Assembly: GCF_042665545.1 (NCBI RefSeq)
Contig: NZ_JBHTCM010000010.1
Location: forward strand, 372,001-436,000
Origin: Rhodocista pekingensis
GTDB taxonomy: Bacteria > Pseudomonadota > Alphaproteobacteria > Azospirillales > Azospirillaceae
Direction: 5' to 3'
Length of the DNA: 64,000 nucleotides
The notes under the pieces were generated by a model. It had not been told where the DNA came from. It worked only from the letters and a program-made list of their open reading frames with translations, and ran no database searches. Positions 9,105 to 19,920 of the stretch are shown here, in pieces. Made by a program: the position numbers and the translations under genes. How positions within the stretch are numbered: the stretch's first letter is position 1; each line of letters begins with the position of its first letter.

Positions 9105-10193
9105 TCAGCCGGGCGGGGCCTGGACGATGCAGCCGTACCAGCCCAGCCCGCGGTAGGTCTCGTAGCCCGGCGTCAGGGCGAAGCCGACGGTGTTGCCGTC
9201 CTTGTCGCGATAGTGGCCCAGCGGACGGCCGCCCGTGTCCAGCGGGAAACCGGCCGTCAGGATGCCCTTCCCGTCGGAAGCGGCGATGATGCGCAGCCGG
9301 TTGTCCAGCAGCAGCACGCGGGTGCGGCCGGCTTCCTCCCCGGAGAGGCGGACGCCGCGGCAGACCGTGTCCGCCTGCGGGCCCCAGTCGAAATGGATGC
9401 CCAGCACGCCCTGCGCGGTGCCGCCCCGGGCGCCGTCGGGGAAGATGGGGGCGGCGTAGGTGGCCGTCTGCCGGCCGCCCAGGGCAGGGCTCGCGGTGAT
9501 GTCGGCGACGGCGTAATCGTCGCCACTACGGCTCTCCAGCGCCCGGCGGAACCAGGATTCCTGCCCGACATCCAGCCCGGCGACCCGGAAACGGTCGGGC
9601 CGGCCGCTGGCGATGACCCGGCCGTCGCGGCCGACGATCCAGAGGTCGAGATAGACGGTGTAGGCGTCCAGGATCACGCCCAGCCGGCGGCTGGCATGCT
9701 CCGCATCGGCCGGGGCTGCGGTTTCCGCGGCGCGGACAATGGCGCTGTCCGTCGCCCACCAGCGCACGTCGCAGGTGCGCTCATAGAGGTTCCGGTCGAT
9801 GATCTCGATGGCGTTCAGGGCTAGGTCGGCGAGGCGCTGGCCGCGCACCTCCTCGATCATGCGGGCGCCGAGCAGTTCCAGGTCGCGCACCTTGGCCGAC
9901 AGCTCGGTGTCCAGCTCGTAGGCCACCTGCTCGATCCGGGTGGAGACGGACTTGACCTCGTTGGCGACGACGGAGAAGCCGCGTCCCGCCTCGCCCGCCC
10001 GGGCCGCCTCGATCAGGGCGTTCAGGGCCAGGATGCGGGTCTGTCCGGTGATCGCCCGGATCGCCTCCGTCCGGGCCCGGACAGAGCTGCCGACATCGGC
10101 CGCCAGCTCCATGATCCGTTCCGGGCTCGCGGCCGACGCCTCCGCCCCCCTGGCCGCGACCGACGCCGCGAATTCCGACACCATCGTGTGCAT
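9105..10193 (-). CDS. Soluble methyl-accepting chemotaxis-like receptor with C-terminal Cache-like sensor
   Basis: 362-residue protein with no visible membrane segment. Residues about 30-95 match the cytoplasmic tip of chemoreceptors (T-R-I-L-A-L-N-A-L-I-E-A-A-R-A-G-E-A-G-R-G-F-S-V-V-A-N-E-V), the site that contacts CheA and CheW. After a short helical region, residues about 150-360 look like a Cache-type sensor: L-D-L-W-I-V-G-R-D-G-R-V-I-A-S-G and V-G-Q-E-S-W-F-R-R-A, then a second small-molecule-like half. The order, signalling tip first and sensor last, is reversed from classical receptors and the coiled coil is very short. Start: ATG at 10193; an in-frame ATG at 10184 is the alternative. 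Signal and partners are unknown. Confidence 0.8.
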   Translation of the reverse strand: MHTMVSEFAASVAARGAEASAASPERIMELAADVGSSVRARTEAIRAITGQTRILALNALIEAARAGEAGRGFSVVANEVKSVSTRIEQVAYELDTELSAKVRDLELLGARMIEEVRGQRLADLALNAIEIIDRNLYERTCDVRWWATDSAIVRAAETAAPADAEHASRRLGVILDAYTVYLDLWIVGRDGRVIASGRPDRFRVAGLDVGQESWFRRALESRSGDDYAVADITASPALGGRQTATYAAPIFPDGARGGTAQGVLGIHFDWGPQADTVCRGVRLSGEEAGRTRVLLLDNRLRIIAASDGKGILTAGFPLDTGGRPLGHYRDKDGNTVGFALTPGYETYRGLGWYGCIVQAPPG

Positions 10194-10344
10194 GTCCTGG
10201 CCGCCCCCGCCCCAGGTAAGATCAGGGTGGAGGATCGCAGGCGACTTGCCGATCCTTCAAGGGAATTCGTTTGAATTCATAAGTCCTTGACCTCCTGGCG
10301 GCGAAGGGTCCCAGGGGGAAGTTTCAGGATTGCCTGATAAACCC

Positions 10345-12726
10345 TCAGCCTGCCTGTTCGGCGGGCACGACGAAGCTGTCCATCACCTTCTTGACGCCCG
10401 TGGCGTCGAACTTGATCTCCAGCTTGTCGTTTTCCACCGCCACCACGGTGCCGTAGCCGAATTTCTGGTGGAAGACACGGGAGCCGGGATTGAAGGGCCG
10501 GTCGGGGCGGGAGCGCGGCGACACCTGATAGGCGGTGCCCTCGATCACCCGGCCGCGCGCCGGCGCCTGCGCCGCCTGCCGGCCCATGCGGTTGAAGCGG
10601 TCGCCGAAGCCGGACCAGCCGCCGCCCGCCGCGGCCCCCCCGAACCCACCGGAGCCGAACCCGCCGGAGCCGAATCCCCCGGCCCCGAAGCCGGCGCCGC
10701 CGATGCCGGGGGCGTTCTCCACCTCGACATGCTCGGCCGGCAGCTCGTCCACGAAGCGCGACGGCAGGGAGGTCGCCCAGGAGCCGTGGATGCGCCGGTT
10801 CGCGGCATGGCTGACATGGACGCGGATACGGCCGCGGGTGATGCCGACATAGGCCAGCCGCCGCTCCTCCTCCAGCCCGGCGATGCCGTTCTCGTCCAGC
10901 GTCCGCTGCGAGGGGAACAGCCCCTCCTCCCAGCCGGGCAGGAAGACGACGTCGAACTCCAGCCCCTTGGCGCCGTGCAGGGTCATCAGGCTGACCTGCT
11001 CCACCCCGGACGCCTCGGCATTGTCCATCACCAGGGCGACGTGCTCCAGGAACCCGGTCAGGTTCTCGAACTCGCCCATGGCGTTGATCAGCTCCTTCAG
11101 GTTCTCCAGCCGGCCCGGCGCCTCGGGCGACTTGTCCTGCTGCCACATGCGGGTGTAGCCGCTCTCGTCCAGGATGGACTGGGCCAGATCGGTGTGGGGC
11201 GTGCGGTCGATCTGGCCGCGCCAGCGCGCGATGTCCTCCATCAGGGCGCGCAGGGTGCTGCGGACCTTGCCGCGTAGCTCGTCCGTCTCCGTCAGCCGCC
11301 AGGTGGCCTCGGCCAGAGAGACGCCCAGCGTGCGCGCGGCGACATAGAGCTGGCGCAGGGTGGCGTCGCCGATGCCGCGCTTGGGCACGTTGATGATGCG
11401 CTCGAAGGCCAGATCGTCGTCGGGCTGGGCGACGATGCGCAGATAGGCCAGGGCGTCGCGGATCTCCTGCCGCTCGTAGAAGCGCGGGCCGCCGATCACC
11501 CGGTAGGGCAGCCCCAGGGTGATGAAGCGTTCCTCGAACTCGCGGGTCTGGAAGCCGGCGCGCACCAGCACCGCCATCTGGCCGAGCGACAGGCCCTTGC
11601 GTTGCAGCGCCTCGATCTCGTCCCCGACCCAGCGTGCCTCCTCCTCCGCGTCCCAGAGGCCGCGGACCCGCACCTTCTCGCCGCCGTCCACCTCGGTCCA
11701 GAGCTGCTTGCCCAGCCGGCCCTGGTTGTTGGCGATGATGCCGTGCGCCGCCGCCAGGATGTGCGCGGTGGAGCGGTAGTTCTGCTCCAGCCGGATCACG
11801 CGGGCCTCAGTAAAGTCTTGGTCAAATCGAAGTATATTTGCAACCTCTGCCCCTCTCCAACTATACACCGACTGATCGTCATCCCCGACGCAGCAGATGT
11901 TCCGGTGCGCCTGGGCCAGCAGGCGGAGCCAGAGATACTGGGCGACGTTGGTGTCCTGGTATTCGTCCACCAGGATGTAACGGAAGCGGTCCTGATACTC
12001 CCGCAGGACGTCGTTGTGCTTCTGGAACAGGGCGATGTTGTGCAGCAGCAGGTCGCCGAAGTCGCAAGCGTTCAGGCTCAGCAGCCGGTCCTGGTACTGG
12101 CGGTAGAGGTCGATCAGGCGGCCGCCGGCCATGTCGCCGGCATCCTCGCGCTTCAGCCGGTCCGGGGTCAGCGCCTTGTCCTTCCAGCGCTCGATGGCGC
12201 TCAGCAGGACCCGCGCCGGCCACTTCTTGGAATCGATGTTCTCCGCCTCCATGAGCTGCTTCAGCAGGCGGATCTGGTCGTCGGTGTCCAGGATGGTGAA
12301 GCTGGGCTTCAGCCCGACCAGCTCGGCATGGCGGCGCAGGATGCGCGCGGCCAGCGCGTGGAAGGTGCCCATCCACCAGCCCTCGGTCGGCACGCCGACC
12401 AGCGCCTCCACACGCTCGCGCATCTCCCGCGCGGCCTTGTTGGTGAAGGTCACGGTCAGGATGTTCCACGGCCCGGCCCGGCGCGTCACCAGCAGATGGG
12501 CCAGCCGGGTGGTCAGGACCCGGGTCTTGCCGGTCCCCGCCCCCGCCAGCACCAGCACCGGCCCGTCCAGCGCCTCCACCGCCTCACGCTGCGCCGGGTT
12601 CAGGCCGGCGAGATAGGCCGGCTCGGCACCGGCCGCGGGCACGGGAACGGAGGCGGGCGTCGTCGCGGACGGCGCCGTGCTGGCAGGCCGGCCGGTCGGG
12701 GGCGGGTCGGAGAAGAGGTCGGTCAT
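10345..12726 (-). CDS. uvrD: UvrD/PcrA-type superfamily 1 DNA helicase
   Basis: ATP-dependent 3'-5' helicase of 793 residues for excision or mismatch repair or replication restart. Motifs in order: L-N-P-A-Q-R-E-A-V (Q motif), A-G-A-G-T-G-K-T-R (I), T-F-T-N-K-A (Ia), D-E-Y-Q-D-T (II), G-D-D-D-Q-S-V-Y-S-W-R-G-A (III), Q-N-Y-R-S (IV), L-M-T-L-H-G-A-K-G-L-E-F (V), V-G-I-T-R (VI). A glycine/phenylalanine linker with repeated G-G-F-G-S-G precedes a C-terminal Tudor-like patch (H-Q-K-F-G-Y-G-T-V). The start is the ATG at 12726. The segment at 11806-11865, encoding motif III, uses codons unlike the rest of the gene (see findings). Confidence 0.93.
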   Translation of the reverse strand: MTDLFSDPPPTGRPASTAPSATTPASVPVPAAGAEPAYLAGLNPAQREAVEALDGPVLVLAGAGTGKTRVLTTRLAHLLVTRRAGPWNILTVTFTNKAAREMRERVEALVGVPTEGWWMGTFHALAARILRRHAELVGLKPSFTILDTDDQIRLLKQLMEAENIDSKKWPARVLLSAIERWKDKALTPDRLKREDAGDMAGGRLIDLYRQYQDRLLSLNACDFGDLLLHNIALFQKHNDVLREYQDRFRYILVDEYQDTNVAQYLWLRLLAQAHRNICCVGDDDQSVYSWRGAEVANILRFDQDFTEARVIRLEQNYRSTAHILAAAHGIIANNQGRLGKQLWTEVDGGEKVRVRGLWDAEEEARWVGDEIEALQRKGLSLGQMAVLVRAGFQTREFEERFITLGLPYRVIGGPRFYERQEIRDALAYLRIVAQPDDDLAFERIINVPKRGIGDATLRQLYVAARTLGVSLAEATWRLTETDELRGKVRSTLRALMEDIARWRGQIDRTPHTDLAQSILDESGYTRMWQQDKSPEAPGRLENLKELINAMGEFENLTGFLEHVALVMDNAEASGVEQVSLMTLHGAKGLEFDVVFLPGWEEGLFPSQRTLDENGIAGLEEERRLAYVGITRGRIRVHVSHAANRRIHGSWATSLPSRFVDELPAEHVEVENAPGIGGAGFGAGGFGSGGFGSGGFGGAAAGGGWSGFGDRFNRMGRQAAQAPARGRVIEGTAYQVSPRSRPDRPFNPGSRVFHQKFGYGTVVAVENDKLEIKFDATGVKKVMDSFVVPAEQAG

Positions 12727-12910
12727 GCCGGGAACATATACAGCACAGGGCCGGGAGCGTCTTCCCCCGATCAGGGTCGCGTCGGGTCGGGCGGGATGCC
12801 GGCCCCCCTCCCCCGCCCTTTGCGCAGGGCGCCCCCACCGCGCGAGAACATTGCAGAACGCCCGCCGGAATGGAAAGATGCGCGGCCACGCAGGCTCCAG
12901 GAGTGAACCG

Positions 12911-13270
12911 ATGCCCGTTCGGCTGTCCGACCCCGCGACACTGGAGGCGATCCGCATCCTTGCCGACGTGCTGGACGAGATCGCGGGTCCCGAGAAGCTG
13001 GAGTGCCTGATGGCGGCGAACGCGCTGCGCCAGGTGCTGGAAACCCAGTCGGAGACCGCCCTGAACTTCGCCCGGCAGGCGTTCGAATCGCTGGACCCCC
13101 AGGTCCGCCGCCAGATCCAGACCGACGCCACGGACAGCGCCGTCCGGGTGATGCAGGAGACGCGCAAGGCCCGCGCCTCCGGCGCCATGCCCAAGCGCCC
13201 GCCGGGGCCGAGCAGCCCCTTCCTGGACGCCATCAACAGCGGCGGCATGAAGACCGAACGCAAGTGGTGA
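12911..13270 (+). CDS. Conserved hypothetical protein, 119 aa
   Basis: Small, probably soluble and mostly helical protein that I do not recognise. The sequence begins M-P-V-R-L-S-D-P-A-T-L and ends G-G-M-K-T-E-R-K-W, with a Pro-rich stretch K-R-P-P-G-P before the end. Codon use matches neighbouring genes and AGGAG at 12899-12903 precedes the ATG by seven bases, so it is very likely translated. It diverges from the helicase gene across 184 bases. No signal peptide or membrane helix is visible. Confidence 0.7.
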   Translation: MPVRLSDPATLEAIRILADVLDEIAGPEKLECLMAANALRQVLETQSETALNFARQAFESLDPQVRRQIQTDATDSAVRVMQETRKARASGAMPKRPPGPSSPFLDAINSGGMKTERKW

Positions 13271-13281
13271 GCGCGCCCCGC

Positions 13282-13311
13282 GCGGGCACTCCCGGAGCGG
13301 GCACTCCCGGA
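13282..13311 (+). repeat. Tandem duplication of a 15-bp unit
   Basis: Two identical adjacent copies of GCGGGCACTCCCGGA just after the 119-aa gene, in the gap before the convergent diguanylate cyclase gene. The spacer shows no convincing terminator. Confidence 0.8.
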
Positions 13312-13345
13312 ACAGACTCCTGCGGGCCGTAAGCGCCCCCGGCCC

Positions 13346-14512
13346 TCAGCGCGTTCCGGTCGCCCTGCCCTGGGAGGTCGCCCCCTTCTCCGGGCCGGGC
13401 CGGGCGGGAACCGGCGTCTCCGGAACGGCGGCATCCTCCGGTGGCTGGGCGGCGAGGTCCGCCGCATCCGCGATCACGCGGTTGCGCCCCCCCGCCTTGG
13501 CGGCATAGAGCGCGGCGTCGGCCCGCTGCACGAAGGCCGCCAGCGTCTCTCCCGGCCGGTAGATGGCGACACCCGCCGACAGGGTGATGCTGCCCATCGA
13601 TTCGCCGGAGGTGCGCTTGACGATCTGGCGGCCGGCCGTGGCGCGGCGGATGCGCTCGGCCACGGAGACGCCGGCGGCCAGCGGCGTGTCCGGCATCACC
13701 AGCGCGAACTCCTCCCCGCCGAAGCGGGACGGCGTGTCGCTGCCGCGCACGCTGTCCGCCAGGGTGCGCGCGACCAGCCGCAGCACCTGATCGCCGGCGA
13801 CATGGCCGTGGGTGTCGTTGAACAGCTTGAAGCGGTCGATGTCGATCATCGCCAGCGCCAGCGGCCGGCCCGATTCCATCGCCTGCCCGGCGGCGGCGCG
13901 CAGCACCTGGTCGAAGCGCTTGCGGTTGGCGATGCCGGTCAGCGCATCCGTCAGCGCCTCCTGCCGGACCACGGCCAGATCGTGGCGCATCGACTCGATC
14001 TGCACGGCGCTTTCGGAGAGCTGCGCCTCCAGCGCCTGATTGTTGCGGGCCATCCGCGCCGTCTCGTCCGCGACGGAGCGCACCAGCGCCTTGAGCTGCT
14101 CCAGCGTCGCGGCAAGGTCGAGCTGCCCGCGGGCGGTCGCCAGGACATCATGGTAGCGGCCGACATCGGCCCCGGCCTCACGCAGGGCGGCCATCACCGA
14201 TTCGAGGGCGGAGCCCAGCTTCTCGCTGGCGACATGGACGGCGTCGTGCTCCGCCTCCATCCCGAAGAAGCGTTCGTAGAGGTCGGCGCAGTGCGCCTCC
14301 CCCACCTGGGCCTGATTCGTTTCGAGGATGTCGATGGCCCGGCTGAGCGCGGGGAAGCGACCGCTGAAATGGGCGTACCAGACCGTGTAGTGCTCCGGCG
14401 TGGGGGCCACGCCGTTCGCCCGGAGGCGCTCAAGCGCCGCCGCAGAGAGCTGCGCCGCCACTTCCTTCGTTTCCGCGAACAGCACGTCAGCGTCCCCCCG
14501 CCCCGGCCGCAT
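13346..14512 (-). CDS. Diguanylate cyclase (GGDEF domain)
   Basis: Predicted enzyme making cyclic di-GMP from two GTP. The C-terminal GGDEF domain shows D-I-D-R-F-K-L-F-N-D-T-H-G-H and the active-site variant G-G-E-E-F. An R-G-S-D exactly five residues before G-G-E-E-F matches the inhibitory I-site (RxxD), so product feedback is likely. The N-terminal 200 residues are helical, with long stretches suggesting a coiled coil, and carry no transmembrane segment, so the enzyme is probably cytoplasmic with an unidentified input domain. I chose the ATG at 14512 (388 residues). The frame extends upstream to 14767, but that part is low-complexity and overlaps the next gene. Confidence 0.87.
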   Translation of the reverse strand: MRPGRGDADVLFAETKEVAAQLSAAALERLRANGVAPTPEHYTVWYAHFSGRFPALSRAIDILETNQAQVGEAHCADLYERFFGMEAEHDAVHVASEKLGSALESVMAALREAGADVGRYHDVLATARGQLDLAATLEQLKALVRSVADETARMARNNQALEAQLSESAVQIESMRHDLAVVRQEALTDALTGIANRKRFDQVLRAAAGQAMESGRPLALAMIDIDRFKLFNDTHGHVAGDQVLRLVARTLADSVRGSDTPSRFGGEEFALVMPDTPLAAGVSVAERIRRATAGRQIVKRTSGESMGSITLSAGVAIYRPGETLAAFVQRADAALYAAKAGGRNRVIADAADLAAQPPEDAAVPETPVPARPGPEKGATSQGRATGTR

Positions 14513-14660
14513 GGCCGGACCCCCGCAGGATACGGCGCCGCCCCACGCCCGCCAAGCCTGCGGCAGTATAATCTGACGTTTGTGTTTTAAGAGTCGTAAC
14601 AGGGCGTATGCCCCGGCCCCGCACCGGGCCTGCGCGGCCCGGGGACCGGGGGTGCGGGGA

Positions 14661-15176
14661 TCAGTTGCACTGGCCCACGGAGGGCGTGGCGCAGACCCGC
14701 CGGCCGTCGATCCAGAGCGCCCCCGACAGGTCGGCATTGCGCAGATCCGCCCCGTCGAGCCGGGCATCCGTCAGGTCCGCCTTCGCAAGGTCGGCGTTCA
14801 CCAGCTTGGCGTTGCGCAGGTCGGCCCCCTTCAGCGACGCCCCCGCCAGCACGGCACGGGTGAAGTCGGCCTCGATGAAGCGGCCGCCGTCCAGCGCCAC
14901 ACCGCCCAGCCGGGCGCTGACGAACTTCGCCCGGTAGGCATCGGCGCCGGCCAGGGCGGCGCCGGTCAGATCGGAGCGCTGGAAGGTCGCTTCCCGCAGC
15001 ATGGCGCGGGAGAGATCGACACCGCGCAGGTCACGGCCGTCATGATAGCAGCGCCGCCAGTTCACCTCCGGCGTCGCCGGGTCCGTGCAGGCGGCCTGCG
15101 CCGCCGCCGGCAGGGCCGTCAGCAGCAGGATCGGGACCAGAACGCGGAGAAAGGGGGACAGGCGGGCAGGAACCAT
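14661..15176 (-). CDS. Exported pentapeptide-repeat protein
   Basis: 171-residue protein with an N-terminal signal peptide (hydrophobic core then A-L-P-A-A-A-Q-A-A). The mature part has repeating A-(D/N)-L-x-x units, for example G-A-D-L-R-N-A-K-L-V-N-A-D-L-A-K-A-D-L, which fold as a right-handed quadrilateral beta helix in known members. Two Cys-containing segments flank the repeats (A-C-T-D-P and R-R-C-Y near the start; V-C-A-T-P-S-V-G-Q-C near the end), suggesting disulfides in the periplasm. The role is unknown. The start is the ATG at 15176; no strong ribosome site is visible. Confidence 0.8.
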   Translation of the reverse strand: MVPARLSPFLRVLVPILLLTALPAAAQAACTDPATPEVNWRRCYHDGRDLRGVDLSRAMLREATFQRSDLTGAALAGADAYRAKFVSARLGGVALDGGRFIEADFTRAVLAGASLKGADLRNAKLVNADLAKADLTDARLDGADLRNADLSGALWIDGRRVCATPSVGQCN

Positions 15177-15246
15177 GACGCAAGAGATAGTGTGTCCGGC
15201 CGCCCAAGCCAACCGGAACCCGCCCGCGACAGGAAATTCCCGGAAC

Positions 15247-15266
15247 ACATAAAGACATCTTTATGT
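15247..15266. promoter_or_regulatory. SahR-like operator upstream of metH
   Basis: ACATAAAGACATCTTTATGT, a 20-bp dyad with one mismatch, 94 bases before the metH start. An almost identical perfect palindrome (CATAAAGATATCTTTATG) lies upstream of the ArsR-methyltransferase regulator at 26259-26276. SahR-family regulators are known to control metH and metF genes in Proteobacteria in response to S-adenosylhomocysteine. Assigning this box to the regulator encoded in the window is inference from the shared motif. Confidence 0.78.
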
Positions 15267-15360
15267 TTGCATGTCCCGAGACGGACCTGTATGAAAGGCA
15301 GCAGTGCCCAGTGCGGGCGCCGGCCGGTCCGGCGCCCCGGTTCCGTCGGTGGAGGAGTGG

Positions 15361-16428
15361 ATGACCCGGGAGCAACGGTTGGCCAAGCTGCGCGGCATCG
15401 CCGCCCGGCGCATCCTGGTGATCGACGGGGCGATGGGCACGATGATCCAGCGCCACCATCTGGACGAGGCCGGCTACCGCGGCGAGCGGTTCAAGGACTG
15501 GCCGCGCGACGTCAAGGGCAACAACGACCTGCTGAGCGTGACGCAGCCGGACATCATCCGGGACATCCACGCCCAGTACCTCGCGGCCGGTGCCGACATC
15601 ATCGAGACCAACACCTTCAACTCCACCTCCATCAGCCTCGCCGACTACGGCATGGAGGCGCTGGCCTACGAGCTGAACGTGGCCGGTGCCCGGCTGGCGC
15701 GGGAAGCGGCGGACGCGGCCGAGGCCGCCGACCCGTCCCGCCCCCGCTATGTCGCCGGCGCCCTGGGGCCGACCAACCGCACCGCCAGCATCAGCCCGGT
15801 GGTGACCGACCCCGGCTTCCGCAACGTGGATTTCGACGAGCTGCGCGGCGCCTATGCCGAGCAGACCCGCGGCCTGATCGACGGCGGGGCCGACGTCCTG
15901 CTGGTCGAGACCGTGTTCGACACGCTGAACGCCAAGGCGGCCCTGTTCGCCGTGGAGGAGGTGCTGGAGGAGCGCGGCCTGGACCTGCCGGTGATGATCT
16001 CCGGCACCATCACGGACCGTTCCGGCCGCACCCTCTCCGGCCAGACGACGGAAGCCTTCTGGAACAGCCTGCGCCATGTGCGGCCGTTCAGCATCGGGCT
16101 GAACTGCGCCCTGGGCGCGGACCTGATGCGGCCCTACGTACAGGAACTGGCGCGCGTGGCGGACGTGCCCGTCTCCGCCTACCCCAACGCCGGCCTGCCG
16201 AACGAGTTCGGCGGCTACGACGAGACGCCGGCGCAGATGGCGCAGTCCCTGCGCTCCTGGGCGGCGGACGGGCTGGTCAACATCGTCGGCGGCTGCTGCG
16301 GCACGACGCCGGACCACATCCGCGCCATCGCCGAGGCGGTGAAGGACATCACCCCGCGGGTGCCGCCGGTGCCGGACCGGGCGATGCGCCTGTCCGGCCT
16401 GGAGCCCTTCACCATGGCGGCGTTCTGA
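15361..16428 (+). CDS. metH: Methionine synthase, homocysteine-binding half (split MetH)
   Basis: 355-residue homocysteine S-methyltransferase domain. D-G-A-M-G-T-M-I-Q opens the barrel, N-T-F-N-S-T follows, and the zinc-binding cysteines are visible in G-L-N-C-A and G-G-C-C-G-T. It supplies the homocysteine site of cobalamin-dependent methionine synthase; the folate, cobalamin and reactivation modules are in a separate gene at 17190-19901. The protein ends at L-S-G-L-E-P-F, the point where single-chain MetH enters its linker, so the split falls at a domain border rather than breaking a fold. The start ATG has GGAGGAG immediately upstream. A SahR-like operator precedes it. The next gene is convergent, only 12 bases away. 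Confidence 0.9.
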   Translation: MTREQRLAKLRGIAARRILVIDGAMGTMIQRHHLDEAGYRGERFKDWPRDVKGNNDLLSVTQPDIIRDIHAQYLAAGADIIETNTFNSTSISLADYGMEALAYELNVAGARLAREAADAAEAADPSRPRYVAGALGPTNRTASISPVVTDPGFRNVDFDELRGAYAEQTRGLIDGGADVLLVETVFDTLNAKAALFAVEEVLEERGLDLPVMISGTITDRSGRTLSGQTTEAFWNSLRHVRPFSIGLNCALGADLMRPYVQELARVADVPVSAYPNAGLPNEFGGYDETPAQMAQSLRSWAADGLVNIVGGCCGTTPDHIRAIAEAVKDITPRVPPVPDRAMRLSGLEPFTMAAF

Positions 16429-16440
16429 GCCGATGACGGA

Positions 16441-16854
16441 TCAGTCCGCCCACGGATCGAGGAGGGGGATGCCGCAGTCCGCGAAATCGCGCGTGTTGCG
16501 CGTGGCCAGGGCATGCCCCTGGGCACGGCAGATGCCCGCGATCTGCGTGTCCATCAGCCCGACGGCGATCCCCCTGGAGCGGCGCACCGCCATCAGCCGG
16601 CCCGCTTCCTCCGCGGCGGCTTCGTCGAACGGCAGGACGCTGCCGAGCATTCCCCGGAGCTCGCCGAACCGCCGCTCCAGAAGCGTCCTGCGGCGCCCGG
16701 CCGGCAACCGGTCCAGTCCATGCCGCACTTCAAGGATGGTGATCGCCGTCAGGCAGAGCCCGTCGGGCGGATACCTGTCCAGCCAAGCCGACACGGCCGC
16801 ATCGGGCATCTCCGCCATCACGGCGGAGAGGACGTTGGTGTCGAGGACGATCAC
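16441..16854 (-). CDS. PIN-domain toxin, VapC/FitB-like
   Basis: 137-residue predicted endoribonuclease of a type II toxin-antitoxin pair. PIN acidic residues are visible: D-T-N at residues 5-7, the Glu in I-L-E-V-R-H-G, and D-T-Q-I-A-G and N-T-R-D-F near the C-terminus. It starts with GTG, and its first bases overlap the antitoxin stop (GTGA, 16851-16854), so translation is coupled. The pair lies on the minus strand between the two metH genes. The cellular RNA target cannot be read from the sequence. Confidence 0.88.
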   Translation of the reverse strand: MIVLDTNVLSAVMAEMPDAAVSAWLDRYPPDGLCLTAITILEVRHGLDRLPAGRRRTLLERRFGELRGMLGSVLPFDEAAAEEAGRLMAVRRSRGIAVGLMDTQIAGICRAQGHALATRNTRDFADCGIPLLDPWAD

Positions 16855-17111
16855 TCACCGGACCTCGCGGCCGGCGCCGGATCGCCCCTCAGCTCTTCAA
16901 GCTCCCCCTCCCGGAAGCCAGTTCCGGAGCCGGAGAACAGACGCACGATCCGGGTCCCCGTGGGGAGCGACGGATCGTCATCGGGCAGCTCCGGCTCCGC
17001 CTGGAGGATCGCCTTCGCCTCTTCCTCCAGGGTCCGCCCATGGGCCGACGCTCTCAGGGAGAGGCGCTTGCGGAGATCTTCATCGATCTCCAGCACGATG
17101 CGCGTATCCAT
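16851..17111 (-). CDS. FitA/VapB-like antitoxin
   Basis: 86-residue small protein. The N-terminus (M-D-T-R-I-V-L-E-I-D-E-D-L-R-K-R-L, then A-x-x-x-G-R-T-L-E-E-E-A) fits a ribbon-helix-helix DNA-binding domain of the type that represses its own promoter. The C-terminal acidic/flexible tail would bind the PIN toxin. GGGAGGTG sits directly before the ATG at 17111. Only 78 bases separate this start from the divergent start of the second metH gene, so any autoregulatory operator must lie beside or inside the metH leader. Confidence 0.8.
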   Translation of the reverse strand: MDTRIVLEIDEDLRKRLSLRASAHGRTLEEEAKAILQAEPELPDDDPSLPTGTRIVRLFSGSGTGFREGELEELRGDPAPAARSGE

Positions 17112-17189
17112 CGGCACCTCCCTTGCCGGTTGCGTCCCCAATCTAGCACCGCCCCGCCCGCGCCCCAAGGTCAACCCCCGAGCCGCCCC

Positions 17190-19901
<2,712 letters not shown>

Positions 19902-19920
19902 GGCGGCCCCCCGCGTGCCG

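Noticed and set aside
12727..13467. Upstream extension of the helicase frame
   Set aside because: It runs through the divergent 119-aa gene and lacks helicase-like sequence; the ATG at 12726 begins the natural N-terminus.
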